NCBI RefSeq assembly: GCF_000949455.1
Contig: NZ_JXXK01000021.1
Span: 1-64,000, forward strand
Source of the DNA: Ruthenibacterium lactatiformans
GTDB lineage: Bacteria > Bacillota > Clostridia > Oscillospirales > Ruminococcaceae
Length of the DNA stretch: 64,000 nucleotides
Direction of reading: 5' to 3'
Shown: positions 7,551 to 13,859 of the stretch, in pieces
Layout of the letters: every line of letters begins with the position of its first letter
Numbering within the stretch: the first letter of the stretch is position 1
Program-made: the position numbers and the translations under genes
The notes under the pieces: generated by a model
What the model was told of the DNA's origin: nothing
The model's database searches: none
The model's input: only the letters and a program-made list of their open reading frames with translations

Positions 7551-7748
7551 TTAGGGGCGTGCATCGGCACGCTCTTTTTTTGCCTGTTCCAGCGCGTAAT
7601 TTTCAACAATGGTATATACATATTCTGTTTTGCCGTTTCCGCAAAGAACACGGTCATGACTTTCCAGTATCTTCACACGATGCGCAAGCGATGCCACTTG
7701 CTCTTCTAAGAGTTTGATTTTTTCTACGACCATATCATCTTTATTCAT
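7551..7748 (-). CDS. Phage coiled-coil protein, 65 aa
   Basis: The N-terminal half is a short coiled coil with heptad hydrophobics (VEKIKLLEEQVASLAHRV). No enzymatic motif is visible. SD GAGGAGG lies 9 bases before the ATG, which overlaps the end of the upstream membrane-protein gene. The stop lies inside the convergent terminator region. Confidence 0.6.
   Translation of the reverse strand: MNKDDMVVEKIKLLEEQVASLAHRVKILESHDRVLCGNGKTEYVYTIVENYALEQAKKERADARP
7557..7581 (+). terminator. Intrinsic terminator of the 7.3-7.5 kb rightward gene
   Basis: GCGTGC-ATCG-GCACGC stem followed by TCTTTTTTT. It lies just downstream of the rightward gene and overlaps the 3' end of the convergent leftward gene. 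Confidence 0.8.
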
Positions 7749-7983
7749 TGGGTTTGTCCTCCTCTCTTACAGCTATGTATCCCGCGATCCCGGCCAGCAC
7801 CAGCACCAGCCCAAACGCCAGCGTTGCAAGCCCCGGCAGCATGTCCGAGTTTCCACGGCCTATCGCCTGCAAGCCGTCCAGTACAGGCAGTACGGCTGCA
7901 ATCAGTACCACCTTGTAAATAAGGCTTGTCCATCCACGCAGGCCGCGCGGGGGGCGCAGGCAGAACGGGTTAGGTTTGTCCAT
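7741..7983 (-). CDS. Phage small membrane protein, 80 aa
   Basis: Two predicted transmembrane segments: residues about 21-40 (LIYKVVLIAAVLPVLDGL) and 49-72 (LPGLATLAFGLVLVLAGIAGYIA), with a basic N-terminus. The layout resembles a holin but the gene lies in the early region, so a membrane or exclusion function is as likely. SD GGAGGAG precedes the ATG, which overlaps the preceding small gene. Confidence 0.55.
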   Translation of the reverse strand: MDKPNPFCLRPPRGLRGWTSLIYKVVLIAAVLPVLDGLQAIGRGNSDMLPGLATLAFGLVLVLAGIAGYIAVREEDKPNE

Positions 7984-8092
7984 TTTTCTGCTCCTCCTCT
8001 TTTTCCCGCTGGATGTCTTTTCTTATCAACTCCAGAAAATACGGCGCAAGCACTTTTGCCACGCGCGCATTCGTTTCTTCCATGCCTTCCAT
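7970..8092 (-). CDS. Small phage protein, 40 aa
   Basis: Reads MEGMEETNARVAKVLAPY... as an amphipathic helix ending in a Glu/Lys-rich tail. The ATG at 8092 is six bases behind GGAAAGGAG. It overlaps the downstream membrane-protein gene by 14 bases. Apparently the first gene of this leftward segment; function unknown. Confidence 0.45.
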   Translation of the reverse strand: MEGMEETNARVAKVLAPYFLELIRKDIQREKEEEQKNGQT

Positions 8093-8172
8093 GATGTTCT
8101 CCTTTCCGTCCGTATTATTGGACATGTTTCGTGTTACTGTGTTAACATATGGATTCCCAAAATTCTGTATTA

Positions 8173-8181
8173 TGTTATAAT
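8173..8181 (+). promoter_or_regulatory. Extended -10 promoter for the 8.2 kb rightward gene
   Basis: TGTTATAAT is a perfect TATAAT with a TGn extension; no clear -35 is present. Transcription would start near 8188, directly ahead of GAGGTGAT, giving a very short leader. Confidence 0.5.
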
Positions 8182-8199
8182 GGTGCCGAGGTGATAAAA

Positions 8200-8559
8200 T
8201 TGTGGACTGATCTTGCGAGTGCCATTATTACTAGTGTTTTTACCTTAGTTGGTGTGTTTATTGGAGCGAAACTCACTAATGCTTCATCTTCAAGACAGGA
8301 AGAAAAAAAGATTCTTTCTGAGTTCTACGCTGATGTGTTCATTGCGTATTCAAATTACGTCATTTGTCAGAACAATGAAAACATAGCGAATATACTATCT
8401 GCTTGCGAAAAAACCAAATTGCTTTGTTCAGAGAAATCAGCAGAAGTTTTAAATGCATTAGCCTATGCAGTTACCAGAGAGCATCCTGTTCCGCACGAAT
8501 GCAAAAATATTGTTGACCAATTAAGAAATTCAGCGAAAGATGATGTGCGCAATAGATAG
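8200..8559 (+). CDS. Small membrane-anchored phage protein, 119 aa
   Basis: Rightward gene just inside the repressor region. TTG at 8200 follows GAGGTGAT by four bases; an in-frame GTG at 8191 is an alternative. Residues about 6-25 form one transmembrane helix (ASAIITSVFTLVGVFIGA), followed by a soluble helical Cys-containing domain in the cytosol or outside. Base composition is more AT-rich than neighbours. Being separate, next to the switch and with its own promoter, it could be a lysogenic-conversion or exclusion gene; this is inference. Confidence 0.55.
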   Translation: MWTDLASAIITSVFTLVGVFIGAKLTNASSSRQEEKKILSEFYADVFIAYSNYVICQNNENIANILSACEKTKLLCSEKSAEVLNALAYAVTREHPVPHECKNIVDQLRNSAKDDVRNR

Positions 8560-8649
8560 TGCTAGTAGCGTTTCAGAGACATGAAGAATCACATGCCCAG
8601 CCCAATATTTAAAATTTTGGTTGTTTTTCATCCTTTCTCCTTTCTCTCC

Positions 8650-8844
8650 TTATCTCTCTGCCAGCCCGAGCAGGTAGTCAATAGATTGGCCAGTCATTGC
8701 ACGAAGATGCTCTAACACATCTGACGGAATGGTGGCACCGCGAATATAACTGTTATAAGTTTTACTAGTGACCCCCAAGCGTTCGCACATTTCTGTTTTT
8801 GTAAGCTGGAGGCGTCCGCGTTCGGCTTCAATATTCACACGCAA
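8650..8844 (-). CDS. Cro-like HTH (XRE) regulator, 64 aa
   Basis: Single helix-turn-helix domain of the XRE family: LTKTEMCERLGVTSKTYNSYIRG is the recognition region. With 64 residues it is all DNA-binding domain, as for Cro. It is transcribed leftward from the promoter that also starts the early operon and faces the larger repressor gene across a 158-base operator region. Expected role: repress the repressor promoter and favour lytic growth. Confidence 0.85.
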   Translation of the reverse strand: MRVNIEAERGRLQLTKTEMCERLGVTSKTYNSYIRGATIPSDVLEHLRAMTGQSIDYLLGLAER

Positions 8845-8865
8845 AAATATCCCTCCTTATATGAA

Positions 8866-8988
8866 AATCCGCGATTTGCGTATCGCAATATTATAATACC
8901 GCGTATTGCGGATTATGTCAATAGATAATTTCGCGTTTTGCGGATTATTTTATTGACTTTTTGGACTTTGCGTATTATATTTAATTTG
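8866..8988. promoter_or_regulatory. Lysis/lysogeny switch: divergent promoters and operators
   Basis: Leftward promoter: TTGACA (complement of 8916-8921), 17 bp, TATTAT (complement of 8893-8898). Rightward promoter: TTGACT 8953-8958, 17 bp, TATATT 8976-8981. Related 13-bp operators CCGCGATTTGCGT (8869-8881), CCGCGTATTGCGG (8899-8911) and TCGCGTTTTGCGG (8931-8943), plus the palindrome TTGCGTATCGCAA (8876-8888) and a partial copy near 8967, overlap both promoters. Confidence 0.8.
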
Positions 8989-9002
8989 TAGGAGGCGATA
9001 CA

Positions 9003-9746
9003 ATGTACAAAAACTTAAAAGCATTCCGAGAAAGTATAGGCATCACACAAAAAGATTTCGCAGCTTCTCTTGGGATTGGCCTCACAACATACAATGGATA
9101 CGAAACTGGAGCGCGTGACCCAAAATCTGATTTTTGGATTGCTGTTGCTCAAAAATATGGCGTTACCATTGATTATTTAATGGGATACAGCAATGACCCT
9201 CACAAAACAGGGGTTACAGAAAAAATCGCCCCCGCATATACAGCGGAGGCGTTAAGCATTGCAAAGAAATATGACGCGCTGGACGAATGGGGCCGGGATG
9301 CAGTAAAGGGGCTTGTGAATATCGAATACACACGCTGCACCGCACCAGAGCCGGAAGAGGAACAAGACGATAACTGTATTTATCTTCCTCTGTCAGAACA
9401 ACCCGCCAGCGCGGGCACAGGCACATATCTGGGGCCGGAAGCATTCACCCCGATAAAAGTCATTGCCAATGATAAAACGCGGCGTGCTGACTTCTGCGTG
9501 CGCGTACAGGGTGACAGCATGGAGCCAATCTATTTTGATGGCGATATCGTGATGATATCCAAGGAGCGCCCCGGATACAACGGTATTGGCCTTGTTACTT
9601 TGGACGGATGCGGGTATATCAAGCGGCTGGGTATGGGTGTGCTTGAATCCGAAAATAAAAAATACGCTCCCATCCCTCTGGATGAAAGCGTCGTTGTGAA
9701 TGGCCGCGCAGTCGGAATCCTGCATCCTGACTGGATTATTAAGTAA
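9003..9746 (+). CDS. CI/LexA-type phage repressor, 247 aa
   Basis: The N-terminal XRE helix-turn-helix (ITQKDFAASLGIGLTTYNGYE, about residues 14-34) is followed by a S24 autoprotease domain. Ser172 (GDSMEP) and Lys207 (GYIKRLG) are the expected catalytic dyad and Ala137-Gly138 is a plausible self-cleavage bond. Such repressors hold the prophage silent until RecA-stimulated cleavage after DNA damage. AGGAGGCGATACA precedes the ATG. Overlapping operators suggest autoregulation. Confidence 0.92.
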   Translation: MYKNLKAFRESIGITQKDFAASLGIGLTTYNGYETGARDPKSDFWIAVAQKYGVTIDYLMGYSNDPHKTGVTEKIAPAYTAEALSIAKKYDALDEWGRDAVKGLVNIEYTRCTAPEPEEEQDDNCIYLPLSEQPASAGTGTYLGPEAFTPIKVIANDKTRRADFCVRVQGDSMEPIYFDGDIVMISKERPGYNGIGLVTLDGCGYIKRLGMGVLESENKKYAPIPLDESVVVNGRAVGILHPDWIIK

Positions 9747-9781
9747 GTTACGCCGAAAGGCGTTAAGTTAGGAGGATGTTT

Positions 9782-10618
9782 ATGTATTGTACAAATTGCG
9801 GGAAGGAATTTGACGGAAAATTCTGCCCCGAATGCGGAACCAAAGCAATTCATGCAGATAATTTGTCAGAAAGCACAACGCCCAAATATGTTGATGATCA
9901 ATCTGTTGCGCCGGTTCCGTCGATGTATTCTGGAGACCCTGACGAATTTACCGGGCAGAAAAAACCGAAGAAAAAGAACCATGGTTGTTTAATTGCTATT
10001 GGTGTTACGATCGCATTGTTGTTTTTCATTGGAATTATAGGGTCTTTATCTTCTAATGATGTACCGTCAAATTCATCTAATAACAATGATAACCCATCAG
10101 TCCAATCTCAAAGCATGTCGAATGATACAATCGTAGGCGATTCTTCACCCAAGGAAGAAAATATACCTACGGAATATAAATCGGCGTTAAAAAAAGCAGA
10201 ATCGTATAGCGAATTAATGCACATGTCAAAATCTGCTATATATGACCAATTGGTTTCCGAGTATGGCGAGCAGTTTTCTGCCGAGGCAGCACAGTATGCT
10301 ATAGATAATCTTATAGCCGACTGGAACGCGAATGCGCTTGAAAAAGCAAAAACATACAGTGAAACGATGTTTATGTCCAAAGCAGCAATCTATGACCAGC
10401 TTGTTTCAGAACACGGAGAACGATTTACCGCAGAAGAAGCGCAGTATGCGGTCGATACGTTAGCGGTTGACTATAAAGAAAACGCTTTGCAAAAGGCAAA
10501 ATCATATCAGGACAGCATGGCGATGTCACCAAGTGCTATTTATGAACAGTTAACTTCTGAATACGGAGAACAGTTCACCGCTGAAGAAGCTCAGTATGCT
10601 ATTGATAATCTTGAATAA
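9782..10618 (+). CDS. Ltp-like superinfection-exclusion candidate with zinc ribbon, 278 aa
   Basis: N-terminal zinc ribbon (CTNCG ... CPECG, residues 3-23), Pro/Ser linker, one transmembrane helix (LIAIGVTIALLFFIGIIGSL), a Ser/Asn-rich spacer, then three 48-residue repeats with the signature MSKSAIYDQLVSEYGEQF...AQYAIDNL. These repeats match the Ltp-type helix-turn-helix domain, known in phage TP-J34 lipoprotein Ltp to block DNA injection by other phages. Here a membrane helix replaces the lipobox. ATG at 9782 has GGAGG six bases upstream. The location beside the repressor fits expression from the prophage. Confidence 0.75.
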   Translation: MYCTNCGKEFDGKFCPECGTKAIHADNLSESTTPKYVDDQSVAPVPSMYSGDPDEFTGQKKPKKKNHGCLIAIGVTIALLFFIGIIGSLSSNDVPSNSSNNNDNPSVQSQSMSNDTIVGDSSPKEENIPTEYKSALKKAESYSELMHMSKSAIYDQLVSEYGEQFSAEAAQYAIDNLIADWNANALEKAKTYSETMFMSKAAIYDQLVSEHGERFTAEEAQYAVDTLAVDYKENALQKAKSYQDSMAMSPSAIYEQLTSEYGEQFTAEEAQYAIDNLE

Positions 10619-10667
10619 ATAAAAAACGCCCCGGCGTGGGAGCACCGAAGCGTTTATAGAACAGCTT

Positions 10668-10718
10668 ACCCTTGGAGGATAATCCGTCCAGACAATCGGA
10701 TTATACCACCTCCGGGGT
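10668..10718. repeat. Nested inverted repeat upstream of recombinase
   Basis: ATAATCCG (10679-10686) and CGGATTAT (10696-10703) form a perfect inner stem. GGAGG/CCTCC (10674-10678, 10709-10713) and ACCC/GGGT (10668-10671, 10715-10718) extend it outward. It could fold in RNA as a terminator-like barrier or be a recombinase/att-associated site; neither can be proven from sequence. Confidence 0.5.
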
Positions 10719-10751
10719 AGGCTTGGCAAGTCATACTTTGGAGGTATTACA

Positions 10752-12302
10752 GTGAATCGAGCGGTAATCTATGCCCGATACAGCAGTGACATGCAGCGCG
10801 AAGAAAGCGTGGAAGCACAAATCCGCGCTTGTAAATATTACGCACAGCAGAACGGCATCGACATTATCGGAATATATGCTGATCGCGCTAAGTCCGGCAT
10901 GTATCATTCCGAAAAGCGAGAAGAGTTTCAGGCGCTTCTGAATGCTGCGCCGCGCAAAGAATACGATATTGTTCTCGTTCACAAATTGAACCGCTTTGGC
11001 CGCGCCGGTGTCAAGGCGCTGAACGACAGAGACTATCTTGAGCGGCTTGGAATTGAAATCATCAGCGTAACAGAACGGCTTGAAAATACGCCGGAAGGTC
11101 GGTTGATGCTATACGTCATCACTGGCATGAACGAATATTACAGCCGCAATCTGGCCGGAGAAGTATTAAAGGGATTGCGCGAAAACGCTTATAAAGGCAT
11201 TACAACCGGAGGCACTCCCGCGCTTGGTTACAATCTTGGTGCAGATAAAAAACTCGTCATAAACGAGCAAGAAGCATCCGCGGTAAGGCTTATTTTTAAT
11301 ATGTATCTTTCCGGTGCAGGCTATGGCGAAATCATCGACGAATTAAATTCACGTGGTTTTAGAACAAAGCGTGGTGCAAAGTTCGGAAAAAATTCTATCT
11401 ATGATATTTTACGCAATGAGCGTTACACAGGAAGATTCACCTATGGTAAAACTAAAACTGTGAACGGTCATAGAAGCCAGCACAAAAAAGAAAAGGAATA
11501 TATCAGCATTGAGGGCGGATGTCCTGCCATTATACCAGCGGATGAATGGGAAAGGGTGCAAAGACTTATGGATGTAAAAAAACATGACGCAGCGTCCGGG
11601 AAAGCAAAAGAACTTTATATCCTAAGCGGAAAATTATTTTGCGGACATTGTGGCGCTCGAATGGTTGGGAACTCTCGCGTATCTCGCGGAGAAAGATATC
11701 TGTACTACGACTGCAATGCCAAGTTGCGTAAAAAGACATGCACAAAGCATGCCGTGAAAAAGAATGAAATTGAGCAAGCCGTGATTCAAAAATTAAATCA
11801 ACTCGCATTTTCCGACGATTTGATAGAACGCTTTGTAGATGAAGCATATAAAGCGCAGGACAATGAGATGCCAGACATCGGCGTAAAAATTGCAGATATT
11901 GACAAAAAAATTTCAAATCTTGTAACAGCAATCGAAAGCGGCGCAGATATAGGGCCAATCAAACAAAGAATGGCAGATTTATCCGCACAAAAAGATGCAC
12001 TCCTATCATCCAACGTACCAAAGGGAGATTTTTTAACGAGAGACGAAATTCGCAGTCGATTTAAAAAATTCCTCAATATTGCAGATCTTCCGCCCGCCCA
12101 GCAAAAATTTATTATTTCAGAATATGTAACGCGAATCGATGTATTCGATTACGACGGAGGCGGTCACTTTTGCCGCATTACACTGTCAAACAATACCTCT
12201 GTTGATACCGTTGTACTCTGTTCATCTGCTCCAAAAGGCAGCATCTGCGGATGCTGCTTTTTTCCGAAATTGCGTGGCACAAGCAGCCGCTTTCATATGT
12301 GA
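10752..12302 (+). CDS. Large serine recombinase (prophage integrase), 516 aa
   Basis: Site-specific recombinase that integrates and excises the prophage. The resolvase catalytic domain opens with YARYSS (Ser11 the likely nucleophile), with RFGRAG and the long EYYSRNLAGEVLKG helix. The recombinase domain follows (GGTPALGYN... RNERYTGRFTYG), then a zinc ribbon with FCGHCGARM and later Cys, and a C-terminal coiled coil. GTG start, GGAGG upstream. The last ~20 codons run through a perfect terminator hairpin and into a possible host promoter, so this tail is probably host sequence joined at integration. Confidence 0.92.
   Translation: MNRAVIYARYSSDMQREESVEAQIRACKYYAQQNGIDIIGIYADRAKSGMYHSEKREEFQALLNAAPRKEYDIVLVHKLNRFGRAGVKALNDRDYLERLGIEIISVTERLENTPEGRLMLYVITGMNEYYSRNLAGEVLKGLRENAYKGITTGGTPALGYNLGADKKLVINEQEASAVRLIFNMYLSGAGYGEIIDELNSRGFRTKRGAKFGKNSIYDILRNERYTGRFTYGKTKTVNGHRSQHKKEKEYISIEGGCPAIIPADEWERVQRLMDVKKHDAASGKAKELYILSGKLFCGHCGARMVGNSRVSRGERYLYYDCNAKLRKKTCTKHAVKKNEIEQAVIQKLNQLAFSDDLIERFVDEAYKAQDNEMPDIGVKIADIDKKISNLVTAIESGADIGPIKQRMADLSAQKDALLSSNVPKGDFLTRDEIRSRFKKFLNIADLPPAQQKFIISEYVTRIDVFDYDGGGHFCRITLSNNTSVDTVVLCSSAPKGSICGCCFFPKLRGTSSRFHM
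12238..12263 (+). terminator. Intrinsic terminator inside recombinase 3' end
   Basis: GCAGCATC (12238-12245) pairs with GATGCTGC (12250-12257) over a TGCG loop, followed by six T. It lies 39 bases before the recombinase stop codon, which is unusual. Confidence 0.75.
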
Positions 12303-12390
12303 ATATCACTGCCACCGGGTAGGAATGCAATTCGCATTCGTTTGTACATCGTTAGGTCTGAGAAGATGTGCATGCGAATGCTTATTTTTT
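12270..12390 (+). promoter_or_regulatory. pnuC leader with attenuator-like alternative hairpins
   Basis: A weak promoter may be TTGCGT (12270-12275), 17 bp, TCATAT (12293-12298). The leader contains a 17-bp stem (12334-12350 with 12365-12381, one T-T mismatch, 14-base loop) followed by a T-rich tract to 12390, i.e. a terminator. GCATTC at 12334-12339 can instead pair with GAATGC at 12323-12328. The mutually exclusive pairing is what a riboswitch or attenuator expression platform looks like. I cannot match it to a named class. Confidence 0.5.
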
Positions 12391-12396
12391 TGGAGG

Positions 12397-13098
12397 TTGT
12401 ATGAAAAAATTGAAGAACTGCGCCGCTATTTCACCAAGGGCGAGCGAGCGCTGTGGTTTGGTTCCGTATTTGTGATCATTGCGGCTTTTTATTTTTTCGA
12501 CCGCAGCAATTATTTCACGCTTTTTGCTTCGCTGCTCGGCGTCACATCCCTCATTTTTAACGCAAAGGGAAATCCGTTCGGTCAACTTCTTATGATTCTT
12601 TTCAGCCTGCTTTACGGAATCATTTCTTTCACCTTTTCCTATTATGGAGAAATGCTTACTTATGTAGGTATGACTATGCCGATGGCGGTGTTCGCTCTTA
12701 TTTCCTGGTTGAAAAACCCGTTTAACGGGAACCGGATGGAAGTCAGCGTCAATCACCTGGCCCGAACAGAATGGCGTTTTATGTATCTGGCGGCAATTCT
12801 TGTCACTGCGCTTTTTTACTTCATACTGGGGTATTTTCAAACGGCCAACTTAGTCCCGAGCACCCTTTCTGTAACGACAAGCTTCATCGCGGTGTATCTT
12901 ACCTATAAAAGAAGTCCTTATTATGCGCTCGGGTACGCGGCCAACGACATCGTTCTCATTGTTTTATGGATTTTGGCTGCCCGTCAAAATACATCCTATC
13001 TGTCCGTCGTAGTATGCTTTACGGCCTTTCTCGTCAATGATATCTACGGCTTTATCAACTGGTGCAGAATGGGAGAACGGCAGGCTGAAAGCGTGTAA
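12397..13098 (+). CDS. pnuC: PnuC-family nicotinamide riboside transporter, start disturbed
   Basis: Membrane transporter that imports nicotinamide riboside for NAD synthesis. Typical PnuC features: about seven hydrophobic segments, LIFNAKGNPFGQLLMILFS, YYGEMLTYVGMTMPMAVF and the C-terminal AFLVNDIYGFINW. The expected start ATG at 12401 has GGAGG upstream but is one base out of frame with the protein; adding one A to the A6 run at 12404-12409 would restore it (MKKIEELRRYF). The in-frame TTG at 12397 directly touches the Shine-Dalgarno. So this is a frameshift, slippage site, sequencing error or unusual start. Confidence 0.8.
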   Translation: MYEKIEELRRYFTKGERALWFGSVFVIIAAFYFFDRSNYFTLFASLLGVTSLIFNAKGNPFGQLLMILFSLLYGIISFTFSYYGEMLTYVGMTMPMAVFALISWLKNPFNGNRMEVSVNHLARTEWRFMYLAAILVTALFYFILGYFQTANLVPSTLSVTTSFIAVYLTYKRSPYYALGYAANDIVLIVLWILAARQNTSYLSVVVCFTAFLVNDIYGFINWCRMGERQAESV

Positions 13099-13128
13099 AG
13101 GCATCGATAGCACACAAGCCCCCTATAA

Positions 13129-13192
13129 AAGAGCCCGGCCCCAAGCGGCGCATTACTGCGCCTGTGCATTTGGGAGCCGGGCTCTTGCTTTT
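13129..13192. terminator. Bidirectional terminator between pnuC and phosphoesterase
   Basis: AAGAGCCCGGC (13129-13139) pairs with GCCGGGCTCTT (13176-13186), with an inner GCGCATTACTGCGC hairpin. It sits between two convergent genes, so it can serve both. Confidence 0.75.
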
Positions 13193-13859
13193 ATTTGCTT
13201 TTCCAGAACAGCTTGGGCACCAAAAGAGAACCGAACGGCCGCTGCGGAGGCGCCGGCGGAGCCTCTGGCGTTTCCAGCTCGAACGTATACCGCTCGTAGG
13301 CATTGATCACCTGTGTTTCCCCACACTGCGCACAGCGTGGGATGCGGCCGTAGTTGAGGTGAACGTGTCCATGCACAAAGTACTTCGGCTGAAACTGTCC
13401 CAGCATGGCGTTGAAACAGTCAAAACCCATATGTGCGGGGTCTTCTCCGTCGTTGCAGCCGCGGACAGGCGCATGGGCAACGATGATATCTACCCCGCCC
13501 ATACGGCGTATTTTGGAGGACAGCCGTGCAACACGGCGTTCCATTTCCCTCTGTGTATATTGAAACGGCCCCGGCTTGTACCGCACTGAGCCGCCCAGCC
13601 CGGCGATGCGCACGCCGTTCACCTCGTAAACCGTGTCTTCGATGCAGGTGCAGCCTTCCGGCGGCCTGCGCTGGTAGTCCGTATCATGGTTGCCGTGTAC
13701 ATACAGCAGCGGCGCGTGGGTAAACGTTGCCAAAAGTGTGAGATAACTCGCCTTCAGGTCGCCGCAGGAAAGGATCAGATCCACTCCCTCCAGCTTTTCC
13801 GGCTGAAAATAATCCCAGAGATATTTTGATTCCACATCGGAAATTGCCAGAATCTTCAC
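13191..13859 (-). CDS. Calcineurin-like metallophosphoesterase, 222 aa
   Basis: Two-metal phosphoesterase with ISDVES (Asp8), CGDLKASY, YVHGNHD, VAHAPVRG and FVHGHVHLNYG motifs in order. The usual DxH first motif is DxE here, which may alter metal binding. The substrate is unknown. Its ATG overlaps the stop of the BMP-domain gene as ATGA, so the two proteins are made together and probably act in the same process. Confidence 0.85.
   Translation of the reverse strand: MKILAISDVESKYLWDYFQPEKLEGVDLILSCGDLKASYLTLLATFTHAPLLYVHGNHDTDYQRRPPEGCTCIEDTVYEVNGVRIAGLGGSVRYKPGPFQYTQREMERRVARLSSKIRRMGGVDIIVAHAPVRGCNDGEDPAHMGFDCFNAMLGQFQPKYFVHGHVHLNYGRIPRCAQCGETQVINAYERYTFELETPEAPPAPPQRPFGSLLVPKLFWKSK

Noticed and set aside
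12139..12396. Upstream in-frame extension of PnuC into the recombinase gene
   Set aside because: It overlaps the recombinase in another frame and crosses two terminators; PnuC proteins do not have such an N-terminus.
10620..12400. Exact attL/attR core sequence of the prophage
   Set aside because: Only one end of the element is in the window, so no matching repeat can be identified.
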